Origin: W0P28-013 sp051870755
GTDB lineage: Bacteria; Bacteroidota; Bacteroidia; Bacteroidales; Paludibacteraceae
Length of the DNA: 53,912 nt
NCBI GenBank assembly: GCA_051870755.1
Contig: JBJECE010000017.1
Location: 1 to 53,912, forward strand
Direction: 5' to 3'
The notes beneath the pieces are model-generated. The model was not told where the DNA came from. It saw only the letters and a program-made list of their open reading frames with translations, and ran no database searches. The position numbers were made by a program, and so were the translations under genes. Positions 34,881-43,490 of this stretch are shown one piece after another; within the stretch, counting starts at the first letter, position 1, and the number at the start of each line of letters is the position of its first letter.

Positions 34881-36548
34881 TTAACAGAGCGCCAAAATCA
34901 TCAGTTGGGCGACCAGCACGCGCAAAAACATGGTGAGCGGATAGACCGTAGCATACGCCACCGACGCTTGGTCGTTGCCGGTCGATAACTCGGTGGCATA
35001 GGCCAAAGCCGGCGGGTCGGTGGTCGAACCGGCGATGAGTCCCATAATCGTAAAATAATTGAGGTGCAACACTTTGCGCGCCACAAATTCCATTATCAAT
35101 ATCGGCACCAGCGTGATGACAACGCCGTAAACCAACCACATATAACCACCGGCGACGATAGACGGCACAAACGATGCGCCGGCACCCAACCCGACAGCCG
35201 CCAAGAAGAGCGAAATGCCAATCTCGCGCAACATCATATTGGCCGACGAAGTGGTGAAAATGACCATTTTATAAGGTCCGAAATAGGAGATGAGCAACGC
35301 CACGATAAGCGCGCCACCGGCCAACCCGAGTTTGAACGACTGCGAAACGCCCGGAATGGCTATCGGCAATGTGCCAAGCACCACACCCAACGCGATGCCG
35401 ATGAATATAGGCATCAGATTCGGCACGTCGAGGCGTTTGAGTTCGTTGCCGAAGATGTCGGCCACTTTTTGCACATCGTCGGTTTCGCCTACGACCATAA
35501 TGCGGTCGCCCAACTGCAGATGCAGATTCGGGCGCGCCAGCAAATCGATGCCGGCACGATTGACCCGCGTAATGGTTACACGATACTGCGACGTCAGATT
35601 CATCTTGCCGATTTTCTGACCATTCCACTCGGGTTTCGTTACCACAATGCGCCGCGACACCAGATTTGACGATTTTGTATGCGAACTTGTTTTCTTCTGA
35701 TTTTCAACAACTTGTCCCAGAAGCATCAGTGTCGGCAAATCTTCTTTTTCGGTCAGCACACGAATCGTGTCGCCGACATGCAGACGCGTAGCCGCCGTAG
35801 GCACCGATTCCGTTTTGTCAGCATGAATGATGCGCGACACCACCAGCGAAATACGGCACAGATGATTCAGTTCGGCTATAGCCACGCCATCTATCTGATT
35901 ATTGTTGATGGCTACATCGACACAAACAGGCTCTTTGCCATTGTTGTCGGTTTGGTGCAACGCCTCTTCCTCGTGGTGCAAATTGATGCGCAACACCCAG
36001 CGCAAAAGCATAAACGACAAGATGATGCCCACCACACCCAGCGGATACGCCACAGCATAACCGTTGGCAATATTGGGATTGACAGCGCCGTGCATATCGC
36101 CGAATGTTTGCTGCGCCGCGCCCAACGACGGCGTATTGGTAACCGCGCCCGACATCACACCGACCAACGTGGCCATATCCTCATCGGTGATAAAGTGTAT
36201 GGCGATGGTGCAACAAACCGTAAGCAGTACCACGCCCACCGCCACAAGGTTGAGCCGAAGCCCGCCTTTGCCCAACGACGAAAAAAACGATGGCCCGACC
36301 GACAAACCGATGCTGTACACAAAAAGCACCAAACCGAAATCTTTGGCAAAACTTTCGACTTCGGGCACCAAACGAATGCCACAGGCCGACAACACAATGC
36401 CGCAAAACAATATCCACGTTACGCCCAACGACATGCTGCGGATTTTCAGTTTAGCACCTAAAAATATGCCCAACGCGATAGTGAGCGTCAGCACAAACAA
36501 CGACTGCGTGATGCTCGGCGTGAAAAAGAGGTCTTTCAAAAAATCCAT
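34881..36548 (-). CDS. AspT/YidE-type putative transporter (AAE family)
   Basis: A 555-residue membrane protein. Two hydrophobic halves (about residues 10-185 and 385-555, each around five helices) flank two RCK_C/TrkA-C-like cytoplasmic domains (near 205-280 and 300-375). This is the YidE/YbjL/AspT antiporter layout; AspT exchanges aspartate for alanine, but most members are uncharacterised. GAVTNTPSLGAAQQTF and LIAGSTTDPPALAYA are the paired signature loops. Its leader of about 350 bases contains a cobalamin riboswitch and a terminator-like hairpin, so B12 should repress it. Confidence 0.88.
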   Translation of the reverse strand: MDFLKDLFFTPSITQSLFVLTLTIALGIFLGAKLKIRSMSLGVTWILFCGIVLSACGIRLVPEVESFAKDFGLVLFVYSIGLSVGPSFFSSLGKGGLRLNLVAVGVVLLTVCCTIAIHFITDEDMATLVGVMSGAVTNTPSLGAAQQTFGDMHGAVNPNIANGYAVAYPLGVVGIILSFMLLRWVLRINLHHEEEALHQTDNNGKEPVCVDVAINNNQIDGVAIAELNHLCRISLVVSRIIHADKTESVPTAATRLHVGDTIRVLTEKEDLPTLMLLGQVVENQKKTSSHTKSSNLVSRRIVVTKPEWNGQKIGKMNLTSQYRVTITRVNRAGIDLLARPNLHLQLGDRIMVVGETDDVQKVADIFGNELKRLDVPNLMPIFIGIALGVVLGTLPIAIPGVSQSFKLGLAGGALIVALLISYFGPYKMVIFTTSSANMMLREIGISLFLAAVGLGAGASFVPSIVAGGYMWLVYGVVITLVPILIMEFVARKVLHLNYFTIMGLIAGSTTDPPALAYATELSTGNDQASVAYATVYPLTMFLRVLVAQLMILALC

Positions 36549-36570
36549 TTGCTATGACTTAAAAATGTAC

Positions 36571-36616
36571 AAAAAAAAATGTCCATGTCCCTCTTGCTCC
36601 GAACAGGCATGAACAA
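36571..36616 (-). terminator. Riboswitch expression platform: terminator before the transporter
   Basis: On the minus strand TGTTCATG and CATGGACA form an eight-base-pair stem (one G-T) with an inner CCT/AGG helix, followed by nine T (36571-36579). It ends 22 bases before the transporter ATG, where a B12-controlled attenuator is expected. An additional perfect hairpin, AGAAACAG/CTGTTTCT, sits at 36699-36719 next to the aptamer end. Confidence 0.6.
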
Positions 36617-36721
36617 ACACTTACAGCCATGGCGTGTATGCGCCGATGCCATAGAGATATGTCCGCCGCCCTATCCTCGAGAGCCGTTTGGAACTTGAAG
36701 AAACAGCCCGACTGTTTCTCC

Positions 36722-36880
36722 GCAACCGGCAGGTTTTCTGACTCATCCCATCGTTTCCGCCTTCCCAATCACCGTCAGTGGCTTGTGGAAACGAATTGGA
36801 GATAAACCCCACGAGATTCACAGCAGCGGGACTGCATCGGATTTGCACCGATTTCCCTTTTCACCCCAAAACATTTTGGA
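36722..36880 (-). promoter_or_regulatory. Cobalamin riboswitch
   Basis: Read on the minus strand, the leader has the conserved cobalamin aptamer order: GGTGCAAATCCGATGCAGTCCCGC (about 36827-36850), GCCACTGACGG (36772-36782), GGGAAGGCGG (about 36757-36766) and the B12 box GAGTCAGAAAACCTGCCGGTT (36724-36744). The spacing fits the family. It lies in the leader of the AspT/YidE-type transporter, not of the divergent ZIP gene. Binding of adenosylcobalamin normally turns the downstream gene off. Confidence 0.93.
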
Positions 36881-36895
36881 GACCGATTGCGGTTG

Positions 36896-36926
36896 CAAAA
36901 TTACAACATTTTTCCGATATGCACAA
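36896..36926 (-). promoter_or_regulatory. Promoter of the riboswitch-transporter transcript
   Basis: On the minus strand TTTG (36923-36926) and TAATTTTG (36896-36903) are 19 bases apart. The aptamer starts about 15 bases downstream, so almost the whole leader is riboswitch and attenuator. Confidence 0.8.
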
Positions 36927-36989
36927 AACCCGATGCAACATCATCGAAAAAAAACGGCGTTATCGTTCACGTTGTCGGCATAATTATTG

Positions 36990-36997
36990 TATCTTTG
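36990..36997 (+). promoter_or_regulatory. Promoter -7 box of ZIP-corA
   Basis: TATCTTTG matches TAnnTTTG. Its position makes the ATG at 37022 more likely than the one at 37010, which would leave almost no leader. Confidence 0.6.
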
Positions 36998-37021
36998 CAG
37001 ACAACGAAAATGCCACACAAT

Positions 37022-37810
37022 ATGAACACAAATTTGTACATTGCTATCGGATTGTTGATACCTTTTGCCGGTACAGCATTGGGCGCAGCCATGGTCTTTT
37101 TGCTGAAAGACAAACTGCACGAATCGCTCAACAAACTATTGTTGGGATTTGCTTCTGGCGTGATGTTGGCCGCCTCGGTATGGTCGCTGCTGATGCCAAG
37201 CATCGAAATGAGTGCCGCCACGCACACGCAACCATGGTGGCCTGCCGCCATCGGTTTTTTGGCGGGCATGGGATTTTTGCTGCTGCTGGACACGGTGATT
37301 CCGCACCTGCACCTCGACACCGACGAGCCCGAAGGTCCGAAATCGCGTTTGAAAAAGACGACCATGTTGGCGTTGGCCGTTACGTTGCACAACATTCCCG
37401 AAGGCATGGCCGTCGGTGTGGTGTTGGCCGGCGCCATAGCCGGCACGGCCGATGTTACACTTTCGGCGGCGTTGGCCTTGTCGGTGGGCATTGCCATACA
37501 GAATTTTCCGGAAGGCGCCATCGTATCGATGCCGCTGAAAAGTGCAGGCGCCTCACGCAGTCGGGCTTTCGGCATCGGCGCCTTATCGGGCTTGGTCGAA
37601 CCCATATTCGGGCTCATCACCGTGCTGCTGATAGCGTTCATCACGCCCATACTGCCCTATTTGCTGGCTTTTGCCGCCGGCGCCATGGTGTATGTGGTGG
37701 TAGAGGAACTGATTCCCGAATCGCAACACGGCAACCACTCCAACATCGCCACCATCGGCGTGGCATTCGGCTTTGTGCTAATGATGATTTTAGACATTGC
37801 ATTCAGCTAA
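37022..37810 (+). CDS. ZIP family divalent metal transporter
   Basis: A 262-residue inner-membrane protein with about eight helices. Helix 4 carries the metal-binding HNIPEG (His near residue 123) and helix 5 has IQNFPEGAIVSMPL, the two ZIP/ZupT signatures. A His-rich loop HLHLD precedes helix 4. It should import zinc or other divalent metals. It is followed after 12 bases by corA, giving a metal-transport pair. Start chosen from the promoter position. Confidence 0.9.
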   Translation: MNTNLYIAIGLLIPFAGTALGAAMVFLLKDKLHESLNKLLLGFASGVMLAASVWSLLMPSIEMSAATHTQPWWPAAIGFLAGMGFLLLLDTVIPHLHLDTDEPEGPKSRLKKTTMLALAVTLHNIPEGMAVGVVLAGAIAGTADVTLSAALALSVGIAIQNFPEGAIVSMPLKSAGASRSRAFGIGALSGLVEPIFGLITVLLIAFITPILPYLLAFAAGAMVYVVVEELIPESQHGNHSNIATIGVAFGFVLMMILDIAFS

Positions 37811-37822
37811 TACACTGATAAT

Positions 37823-38887
37823 ATGAAAGAAACGCAACCAAAACCACGCAGCACGCGCAACAATTTGTTGTACGAGCAACTGCAATACACCGGCGACAAA
37901 CACCTCGACACACAATTCGAACTGTTTGTATTCGACAAATCCGACGCGCAACATTTCGTTGGCGACACCGCAGATGCCATAGCCGAACACATCCACCCTG
38001 ACAAAGTCAATTGGTTGCGTGTAACCGGCTTAGCGGACACAGCAAAAATCGAACAGTTGCACACGCGCTTCGGCATTTCCGTACTGTGGTTGCAGGACAT
38101 TTTGAACACACGCCACATAGCCAAAATCGAAAATCAACGCACTGCGCTGCTGACCATAACCGATGTATATACGCAAGCCGACAACGCCCCGATCGACAAA
38201 GAACACGTCAGCGTGTTACTGCAAAAAGGGTGCGTATTTTCGTTTCAGGAGTCGCGCGCACCGCTGTTCGCCCCCATTGCCGATGCCATTTTGAACAACA
38301 AAGGCAAGGTGCGCCGGCAATCGGCCGACTACCTATATAATTTGCTCTTGAGCCACATTTTCGATGGTTACCTGTCGATACTCGACCGGCAGCGCGACCG
38401 CATCCTCGAGATGGAAAACACCCTGATGGAGTTCGACAACACCCGTCCGAGCGGCATCGGGCGCGACATCCAAATGGTGCGCAAAGACTACATGCTGCTA
38501 CGCAAAAATCTGCTGCCCTTGCGCGAACAATTTGCCACGCTATCGGAATCGCCACTGATAACAGCCGCCAACAAAATCTATTACAAAGACACATTCGACC
38601 ACCTGTTGCAAGTGCTGCAACTCATCGACAACGCCAAAGAAAGCATCACCGCCTTGGTCGATTTGTACTTGGCCAACAACGACCTGCGCATGAACCACAT
38701 CATGAGCCGCCTGACCGTATTGTCGGCCGTGTTCATTCCGCTGACATTCTTGGTCGGCGTATGGGGCATGAATTTTCGGTATATGCCCGAATTGGAATGG
38801 ACATACGGCTACCTGTTTGCGTGGGTCGTCATGATAGTCGTGGCGGGCGCTGTCATCTGGTGGCTGTGGCGCAAAAAGTGGTTTTGA
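37823..38887 (+). CDS. corA: CorA family magnesium/cobalt transporter
   Basis: A 354-residue protein with a large cytoplasmic N-terminal domain and two C-terminal helices. The family signature GMN is present (VWGMNFRYMPE, about residues 314-317), preceded by the long stalk helix. CorA forms a pentameric Mg2+ channel that also passes Co2+ and Ni2+. Co-transcription with the ZIP gene is likely. The neighbouring B12 riboswitch points the other way and does not control it. Confidence 0.93.
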   Translation: MKETQPKPRSTRNNLLYEQLQYTGDKHLDTQFELFVFDKSDAQHFVGDTADAIAEHIHPDKVNWLRVTGLADTAKIEQLHTRFGISVLWLQDILNTRHIAKIENQRTALLTITDVYTQADNAPIDKEHVSVLLQKGCVFSFQESRAPLFAPIADAILNNKGKVRRQSADYLYNLLLSHIFDGYLSILDRQRDRILEMENTLMEFDNTRPSGIGRDIQMVRKDYMLLRKNLLPLREQFATLSESPLITAANKIYYKDTFDHLLQVLQLIDNAKESITALVDLYLANNDLRMNHIMSRLTVLSAVFIPLTFLVGVWGMNFRYMPELEWTYGYLFAWVVMIVVAGAVIWWLWRKKWF

Positions 38888-38929
38888 ACAAATAAATGCA
38901 AAAAACTTGCCATTGTCAACTATTTTGAC

Positions 38930-38937
38930 TATTTTTG
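38930..38937 (+). promoter_or_regulatory. Possible promoter -7 box of murB
   Basis: TATTTTTG fits TAnnTTTG but ends only four bases before the murB ATG. If real, the murB mRNA would have almost no leader. Confidence 0.35.
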
Positions 38938-38941
38938 TACT

Positions 38942-39952
38942 ATGAAATTGGTTGAAAATTATTCGCTGTTACCGCACAACACTTTCGGCATGGAAGTGCG
39001 CGCGCGCTATTTCGTCGAATACGACACCGTCGATGAATTGGCCGACTTTCTGCAAACCGATTTGGCGCGCAGCCACAAATTGTTGCCCATCGGTGCAGGC
39101 AGCAACCTGCTCTTCACCGGCGACTACGACGGCATTGTGCTGCACTCGCGCATCCGCTTTTGCGACATTGTGGACGAAACGCCCGACGATGTTGTAGTAC
39201 GCGTCGGTGCAGGCGTTGTGTGGGACGATTTTTGTGCCGACATGTGCGCACGAAATTTGGGCGGCATCGAAAATCTGTCGTACATTCCCGGCGAAGTAGG
39301 CGCCTGTGCCGTGCAAAACATCGGTGCTTATGGTGCCGAAGCCAAAGACGTGATAGTCAGCGTGGAAACCATCGCCACAGCCACAAGTACACCACACCTG
39401 TTTGCCGTCGCCGAGTGCGACTACGGCTACCGACACAGCATATTCAAAGGTGCACTGCAAGGACAATATATCGTAACGGCCGTTACATTCCGTCTGCACA
39501 AGCACCCTGCGCTGCGGATCGACTATGGCAATCTGCGCGAAACGCTGTCGCACATAGCACACCCGACTGTGGCCGATGTGCGCCAAGCCGTCATCGACAT
39601 TCGCCGGCAAAAACTACCCGACCCCGCCGTGCTCGGCAGCGCCGGCAGTTTTTTCAAAAATCCGGTCGTGCCGACAGCAAAATTCGATGCGCTGCAAGCC
39701 CAATATCCGACCATGCCGCACTACCCTGCCGGCGACACGTTGGTAAAAATTCCCGCTGCGTGGCTCATCGAACAATGCGGTTGGAAAGGCAAAACGCTGG
39801 GCGGGGCCGCCGTGTACGACAAACAACCGCTCGTGCTGGTGAACCAAAACCACGCCACACCGACCGACGTACAAACATTGGCGCAACAAATTGTCGATTC
39901 CGTGCTGGAAAAATTCGGCATCCAAATAGAACCCGAAGCAAATTATATTTAA
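38942..39952 (+). CDS. murB: UDP-N-acetylenolpyruvoylglucosamine reductase MurB
   Basis: A 336-residue FAD enzyme that reduces UDP-GlcNAc-enolpyruvate to UDP-MurNAc with NADPH. LPIGAGSNLLFTGDYDGIVL binds FAD, and YIPGEVGACAVQNIGAYGAE and the catalytic-serine motif GSAGSFFKNPVV are intact. Its length and C-terminal loop fit the type I (E. coli-like) form. The reaction directly follows MurA, encoded two genes downstream. Confidence 0.96.
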   Translation: MKLVENYSLLPHNTFGMEVRARYFVEYDTVDELADFLQTDLARSHKLLPIGAGSNLLFTGDYDGIVLHSRIRFCDIVDETPDDVVVRVGAGVVWDDFCADMCARNLGGIENLSYIPGEVGACAVQNIGAYGAEAKDVIVSVETIATATSTPHLFAVAECDYGYRHSIFKGALQGQYIVTAVTFRLHKHPALRIDYGNLRETLSHIAHPTVADVRQAVIDIRRQKLPDPAVLGSAGSFFKNPVVPTAKFDALQAQYPTMPHYPAGDTLVKIPAAWLIEQCGWKGKTLGGAAVYDKQPLVLVNQNHATPTDVQTLAQQIVDSVLEKFGIQIEPEANYI

Positions 39953-39953
39953 C

Positions 39954-40343
39954 ATGAAACACAAGTTTATTATCACACTATTCTTACCATTGGTGTTTAT
40001 CAGTTGCGGTTTGGTCAAAACAGTATCTGTAAGCGAAAAATTTACTCCAACAGAAAATATAGAAATCGTACCTCTCAACCAACCTTTACCACCAGGTCTT
40101 ACACGCATTGGCTCCATAACGATTAATGGCAGTCAAAGTGTAGTTTGGTCTTACGACGACTGCTCCTACGAGAATTGTATGCAAGCCATTATCGAAGAAG
40201 CCAAGAAAGTTGGCGCAGACGTCATTTACATCGTCAGTGTGGTTGCGCCGAATCAAGGCTTTATATCAGGAACAGGTTGTTACACCATAATAGCCGATCT
40301 ATATATCAAAGATAAAACAAACCATTTTTTACAAGAACAATAA
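39954..40343 (+). CDS. Small lipoprotein of unknown function, AT-rich
   Basis: A 129-residue protein with a lipoprotein signal ending FISC (Cys near residue 19). The mature part has EEAKKVGADVIYIVSVV near the end, a pattern seen in small YbjQ/RcsF-like alpha/beta domains, and three further Cys that could form disulfides. I do not recognise a named family. Its codon use is more AT-rich than murB and murA on either side, which suggests later insertion. The ATG overlaps the end of the murB stop region by one base. Confidence 0.65.
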   Translation: MKHKFIITLFLPLVFISCGLVKTVSVSEKFTPTENIEIVPLNQPLPPGLTRIGSITINGSQSVVWSYDDCSYENCMQAIIEEAKKVGADVIYIVSVVAPNQGFISGTGCYTIIADLYIKDKTNHFLQEQ

Positions 40344-40403
40344 AAATTCCTAACTCCTAACTCCTAATTTCTCATTACTCACTACTAATTACTCACTAAA
40401 AAT
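40344..40403. repeat. Low-complexity CTAAC/CTCAT repeat before murA
   Basis: The 60 bases between the lipoprotein and murA are built of imperfect units such as CCTAACTC, CCTAATTT, CTCATTACT and CACTACTAATTA. It is pyrimidine-rich and has no promoter match. Stretches like this are often copied between genes in Bacteroidota. Confidence 0.5.
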
Positions 40404-41711
40404 ATGGCATCATTCATCATCGAAGGCGGACACAAACTACACGGCGAAATAACGCCACAAGGCGCGAAAAACGAAGCCTTACAAGTCATCTGTGCCACCG
40501 TATTGACCGAAGAAACAGTCGTCATCGACAACATACCCGACATTCTTGACGTACAGAATCTTATACAACTTTTACGCGATATTGGTGTAATTGTCAATCG
40601 ATTAGGAGAAAAAACATACAGTTTTTGTGCCAAAAAACTTGACGAACAATTTCTGAACAGCGACCTGTTTTTGCAACGTTGTGCCAAACTGCGCGGTTCG
40701 GTCATGCTCATCGGGCCGCTGGTGGCGCGCCTCGGCAAAGTAACCTACGCCAAACCCGGCGGCGATAAAATAGGCCGGCGACGACTCGACACACACTTTG
40801 TCGGCATACAAAAATTGGGTGCCGACCTAACATACAACCGCCAAAAACAAGCCTACGAACTCGCCGCCGACAAACTGAAAGGCACCTACATGTTGCTCGA
40901 CGAAGCCTCGGTAACCGGCACCGCCAACATCGTGATGGGCGCCGTCGTAGCCGAAGGCACCACCACCATTTACAACGCCGCCTGCGAACCCTATCTGCAA
41001 CAACTCTGCACGATGTTGAACGCTATGGGCGCACGCATTTCGGGTATTGCATCAAATTTGCTGACCATCGAAGGCGTGAAAACACTGCACGGCACAAACC
41101 ACCGCATTTTGCCCGACATGATTGAAGTGGGCAGTTTCGTCGGCATGGCTGCCATGACGGGTAGCGAACTGACCATCAAAAATGTGTCGTACCACAATCT
41201 CGGCATCATTCCCGACAGTTTCCGCCGTTTGGGCATCCGGCTGGAGCAACGCGGCGACGATATTTACATACCGGCACAGGATTCGTACGAAATCGAATCG
41301 TTCATCGACGGCTCCATTCTGACCCTTGCCGATGCGCCGTGGCCTGGACTGACGCCCGACCTGCTGAGTGTATTGCTGGTGGTGGCCACGCAGGCCAAAG
41401 GCAGTGTACTGATACACCAAAAAATGTTCGAAAGCCGCCTATTTTTCGTCGATAAACTCATCGACATGGGTGCGCAAATCATCTTGTGCGACCCACACCG
41501 CGCCGTTGTCATCGGGCACGACCACAAAGTGCGCCTGCGCCCCAACAACATGACCTCGCCCGACATACGCGCCGGCATCGCGTTGCTCATCGCCGCCATG
41601 AGTGCCGATGGTGTGAGCCGCATCGACCACATCGACCAAATAGACCGCGGCTACGAAGACATCGAAAATCGGCTGAACGCTCTCGGAGCAAAAATCAAAC
41701 GAGAAGAATAG
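40404..41711 (+). CDS. murA: UDP-N-acetylglucosamine 1-carboxyvinyltransferase MurA (Asp type)
   Basis: A 435-residue enzyme catalysing the first committed step of peptidoglycan synthesis, transfer of enolpyruvate from PEP to UDP-GlcNAc. Key residues include Lys-Asn in GAKNEALQ and the late RAGIALLIAAM segment. In the active-site loop the usual Cys is replaced by Asp121 (PGGDKIGRRRLD). Cys-to-Asp enzymes are active but cannot be alkylated by fosfomycin, so intrinsic fosfomycin resistance is expected. Length is normal. Confidence 0.95.
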   Translation: MASFIIEGGHKLHGEITPQGAKNEALQVICATVLTEETVVIDNIPDILDVQNLIQLLRDIGVIVNRLGEKTYSFCAKKLDEQFLNSDLFLQRCAKLRGSVMLIGPLVARLGKVTYAKPGGDKIGRRRLDTHFVGIQKLGADLTYNRQKQAYELAADKLKGTYMLLDEASVTGTANIVMGAVVAEGTTTIYNAACEPYLQQLCTMLNAMGARISGIASNLLTIEGVKTLHGTNHRILPDMIEVGSFVGMAAMTGSELTIKNVSYHNLGIIPDSFRRLGIRLEQRGDDIYIPAQDSYEIESFIDGSILTLADAPWPGLTPDLLSVLLVVATQAKGSVLIHQKMFESRLFFVDKLIDMGAQIILCDPHRAVVIGHDHKVRLRPNNMTSPDIRAGIALLIAAMSADGVSRIDHIDQIDRGYEDIENRLNALGAKIKREE

Positions 41712-41756
41712 CGAATACCTATATTTATAACTACAAAACAACCCTATTCGCAAATT

Positions 41757-43457
41757 ATGAACAAGAAACCAATCATCGGAATATCAGCGAATTATAAAGA
41801 CGGCACATCGCGCATTGCCGATGCGTATGTAAATGCCGTTGTACAAGCCGGCGCATTGCCAATGTTGCTCCCCGTTACCAACGACGAGCCGACACTCGCC
41901 GACCTTGTGCGCCACATCGACGGCTTGTTGCTCACCGGCGGCGGCGACATCGACCCAAAATATTTTCACGAAGAAATAATTCCCGAATGTGGCGCCATCG
42001 ACGCCACGCGCGATGCGTACGATATGCGGCTGATAACGTATGCTCGTCGCTATCAAACACCGATTTTAGGCATTTGTCGCGGCATGCAGATTCTGAACGT
42101 ACAGATGGGCGGCACGCTCTATCAGGACATCTATGTGCAAAACAGCGACAAACAACTGCTGCACCACGACCAAAACGACACGCCGCGCACCGAACCAACG
42201 CACAACGTAATAGTGGATTCGAACTCCAAACTACATCAGATAACGCAACGCAACGAATTGGCTGTCAATACATTCCACCATCAGGCCGTGAAAGACCTTG
42301 CGCCAACATTGCGCTGTGCAGCCACGGCCACCGACGGCATCTGCGAAGCCATCGAGTCGCCACACTATCCGATAATAGGCGTACAATGGCACCCCGAAAA
42401 TTTGGCAATTGCAGGCCGCGATGAACACTGCGCCTTATTTGCATGGCTTGTTGGCGAAGCCGCCGTTTTCAAACGCGCCAAGGCACTGCACCGGTCGTGC
42501 CCGACACTCGACTCGCACTGCGACACGCCGATGGTTTACACCGACGGCATGGACTTCGGGCAACGCAACGACAACGCCCTTGTCGATTTCGTCAAAATGG
42601 ATGAAGGTCTCATCGATGCCATATTCATGGCGGCGTACATTCCGCAAAAAGGGCTAACCGAGCAAGAGACCGCTGCAGCCACCAAATTGGCATTCGATAC
42701 ATTGCAACTCATTCACAAACAAGTAGATAAAAACAGCGATAGCGCCATCATCGCCACGTCAGCCGATGCGATTGCCAAAGCGAAAGCGGCCGGCAAACGC
42801 GCCGTCGTTCCCGTCATCGAAAACGGCTATGCCATCGGCAACGACATCGCAAACGTACAAAAATTTTACGACTTGGGCGTGCGCTACATCACCCTCTGCC
42901 ACAACGGCGACAACCTGATATGCGACAGCGCCTCGCGCAGCACCGGCCGCAATCACGGGTTGAGCGTTTTCGGGCGCCAAGTCGTGGCCGAAATGAACCG
43001 GCTCGGCATCATGGTCGATTTATCGCACGCCGGCGAACAGACCTTTTGGGACGTCATCGAAACATCGAATGCGCCGATTATCTGTTCACACTCGTCGGCA
43101 CGCGCCCTGTGCGACCATCCGCGCAACCTCACCGACGAACAACTCGTAGCATTGGCACAAAAAGGCGGCGTCTGCCAAGTCTGCCTATACGACGGTTTCT
43201 TGACTCGCGACGAGAACACGGCCGACGTGCAAACAGCCGTCAGCCACATCGAACATATAATTAAGGTGGCCGGCATCAACGCCGTTGGCATCGGCTCCGA
43301 CTTCGATGGCGGCGGAGGCATCAACGGCTGTCGGGCAAGCAACGAACTGATAAACATCACCAAAGAACTGATTCGCCGCGGACACTCCGACGACGACATC
43401 CGTCTGATTTTAGGCGGAAACCTCCTGCGCGTGATGGCACAAACCGAACACGCATAA
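41757..43457 (+). CDS. Fusion of a C26 glutamine amidotransferase-like hydrolase and an M19 dipeptidase
   Basis: A 566-residue protein. Residues 1-235 form a class I glutamine amidotransferase-like peptidase C26 domain of the gamma-glutamyl-GABA hydrolase type, with nucleophile Cys107 (GICRGMQ) and VQWHPEN. Residues 245-566 form an M19 renal-dipeptidase-like zinc domain, with HxD at 254/256 (DSHCDTP), a Glu in VIENGYAIG, LSHAG and CSHSSARA. Together they suggest stepwise breakdown of gamma-glutamyl peptides. No signal peptide is seen, so it is probably cytoplasmic. Similar fusions occur in other Bacteroidales. Confidence 0.88.
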   Translation: MNKKPIIGISANYKDGTSRIADAYVNAVVQAGALPMLLPVTNDEPTLADLVRHIDGLLLTGGGDIDPKYFHEEIIPECGAIDATRDAYDMRLITYARRYQTPILGICRGMQILNVQMGGTLYQDIYVQNSDKQLLHHDQNDTPRTEPTHNVIVDSNSKLHQITQRNELAVNTFHHQAVKDLAPTLRCAATATDGICEAIESPHYPIIGVQWHPENLAIAGRDEHCALFAWLVGEAAVFKRAKALHRSCPTLDSHCDTPMVYTDGMDFGQRNDNALVDFVKMDEGLIDAIFMAAYIPQKGLTEQETAAATKLAFDTLQLIHKQVDKNSDSAIIATSADAIAKAKAAGKRAVVPVIENGYAIGNDIANVQKFYDLGVRYITLCHNGDNLICDSASRSTGRNHGLSVFGRQVVAEMNRLGIMVDLSHAGEQTFWDVIETSNAPIICSHSSARALCDHPRNLTDEQLVALAQKGGVCQVCLYDGFLTRDENTADVQTAVSHIEHIIKVAGINAVGIGSDFDGGGGINGCRASNELINITKELIRRGHSDDDIRLILGGNLLRVMAQTEHA

Positions 43458-43490
43458 ACGCAAACAAACACCATAAAAAAACAAGCAGTT

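Noticed and set aside
33308..34936. A 542-codon open frame on the plus strand
   Set aside because: Antisense of the PagL-like gene and running through the tRNA; composition is typical of a shadow frame.
36559..36768. Short minus-strand ORF within the riboswitch leader
   Set aside because: It overlaps the aptamer and terminator, and its sequence is explained by RNA structure.
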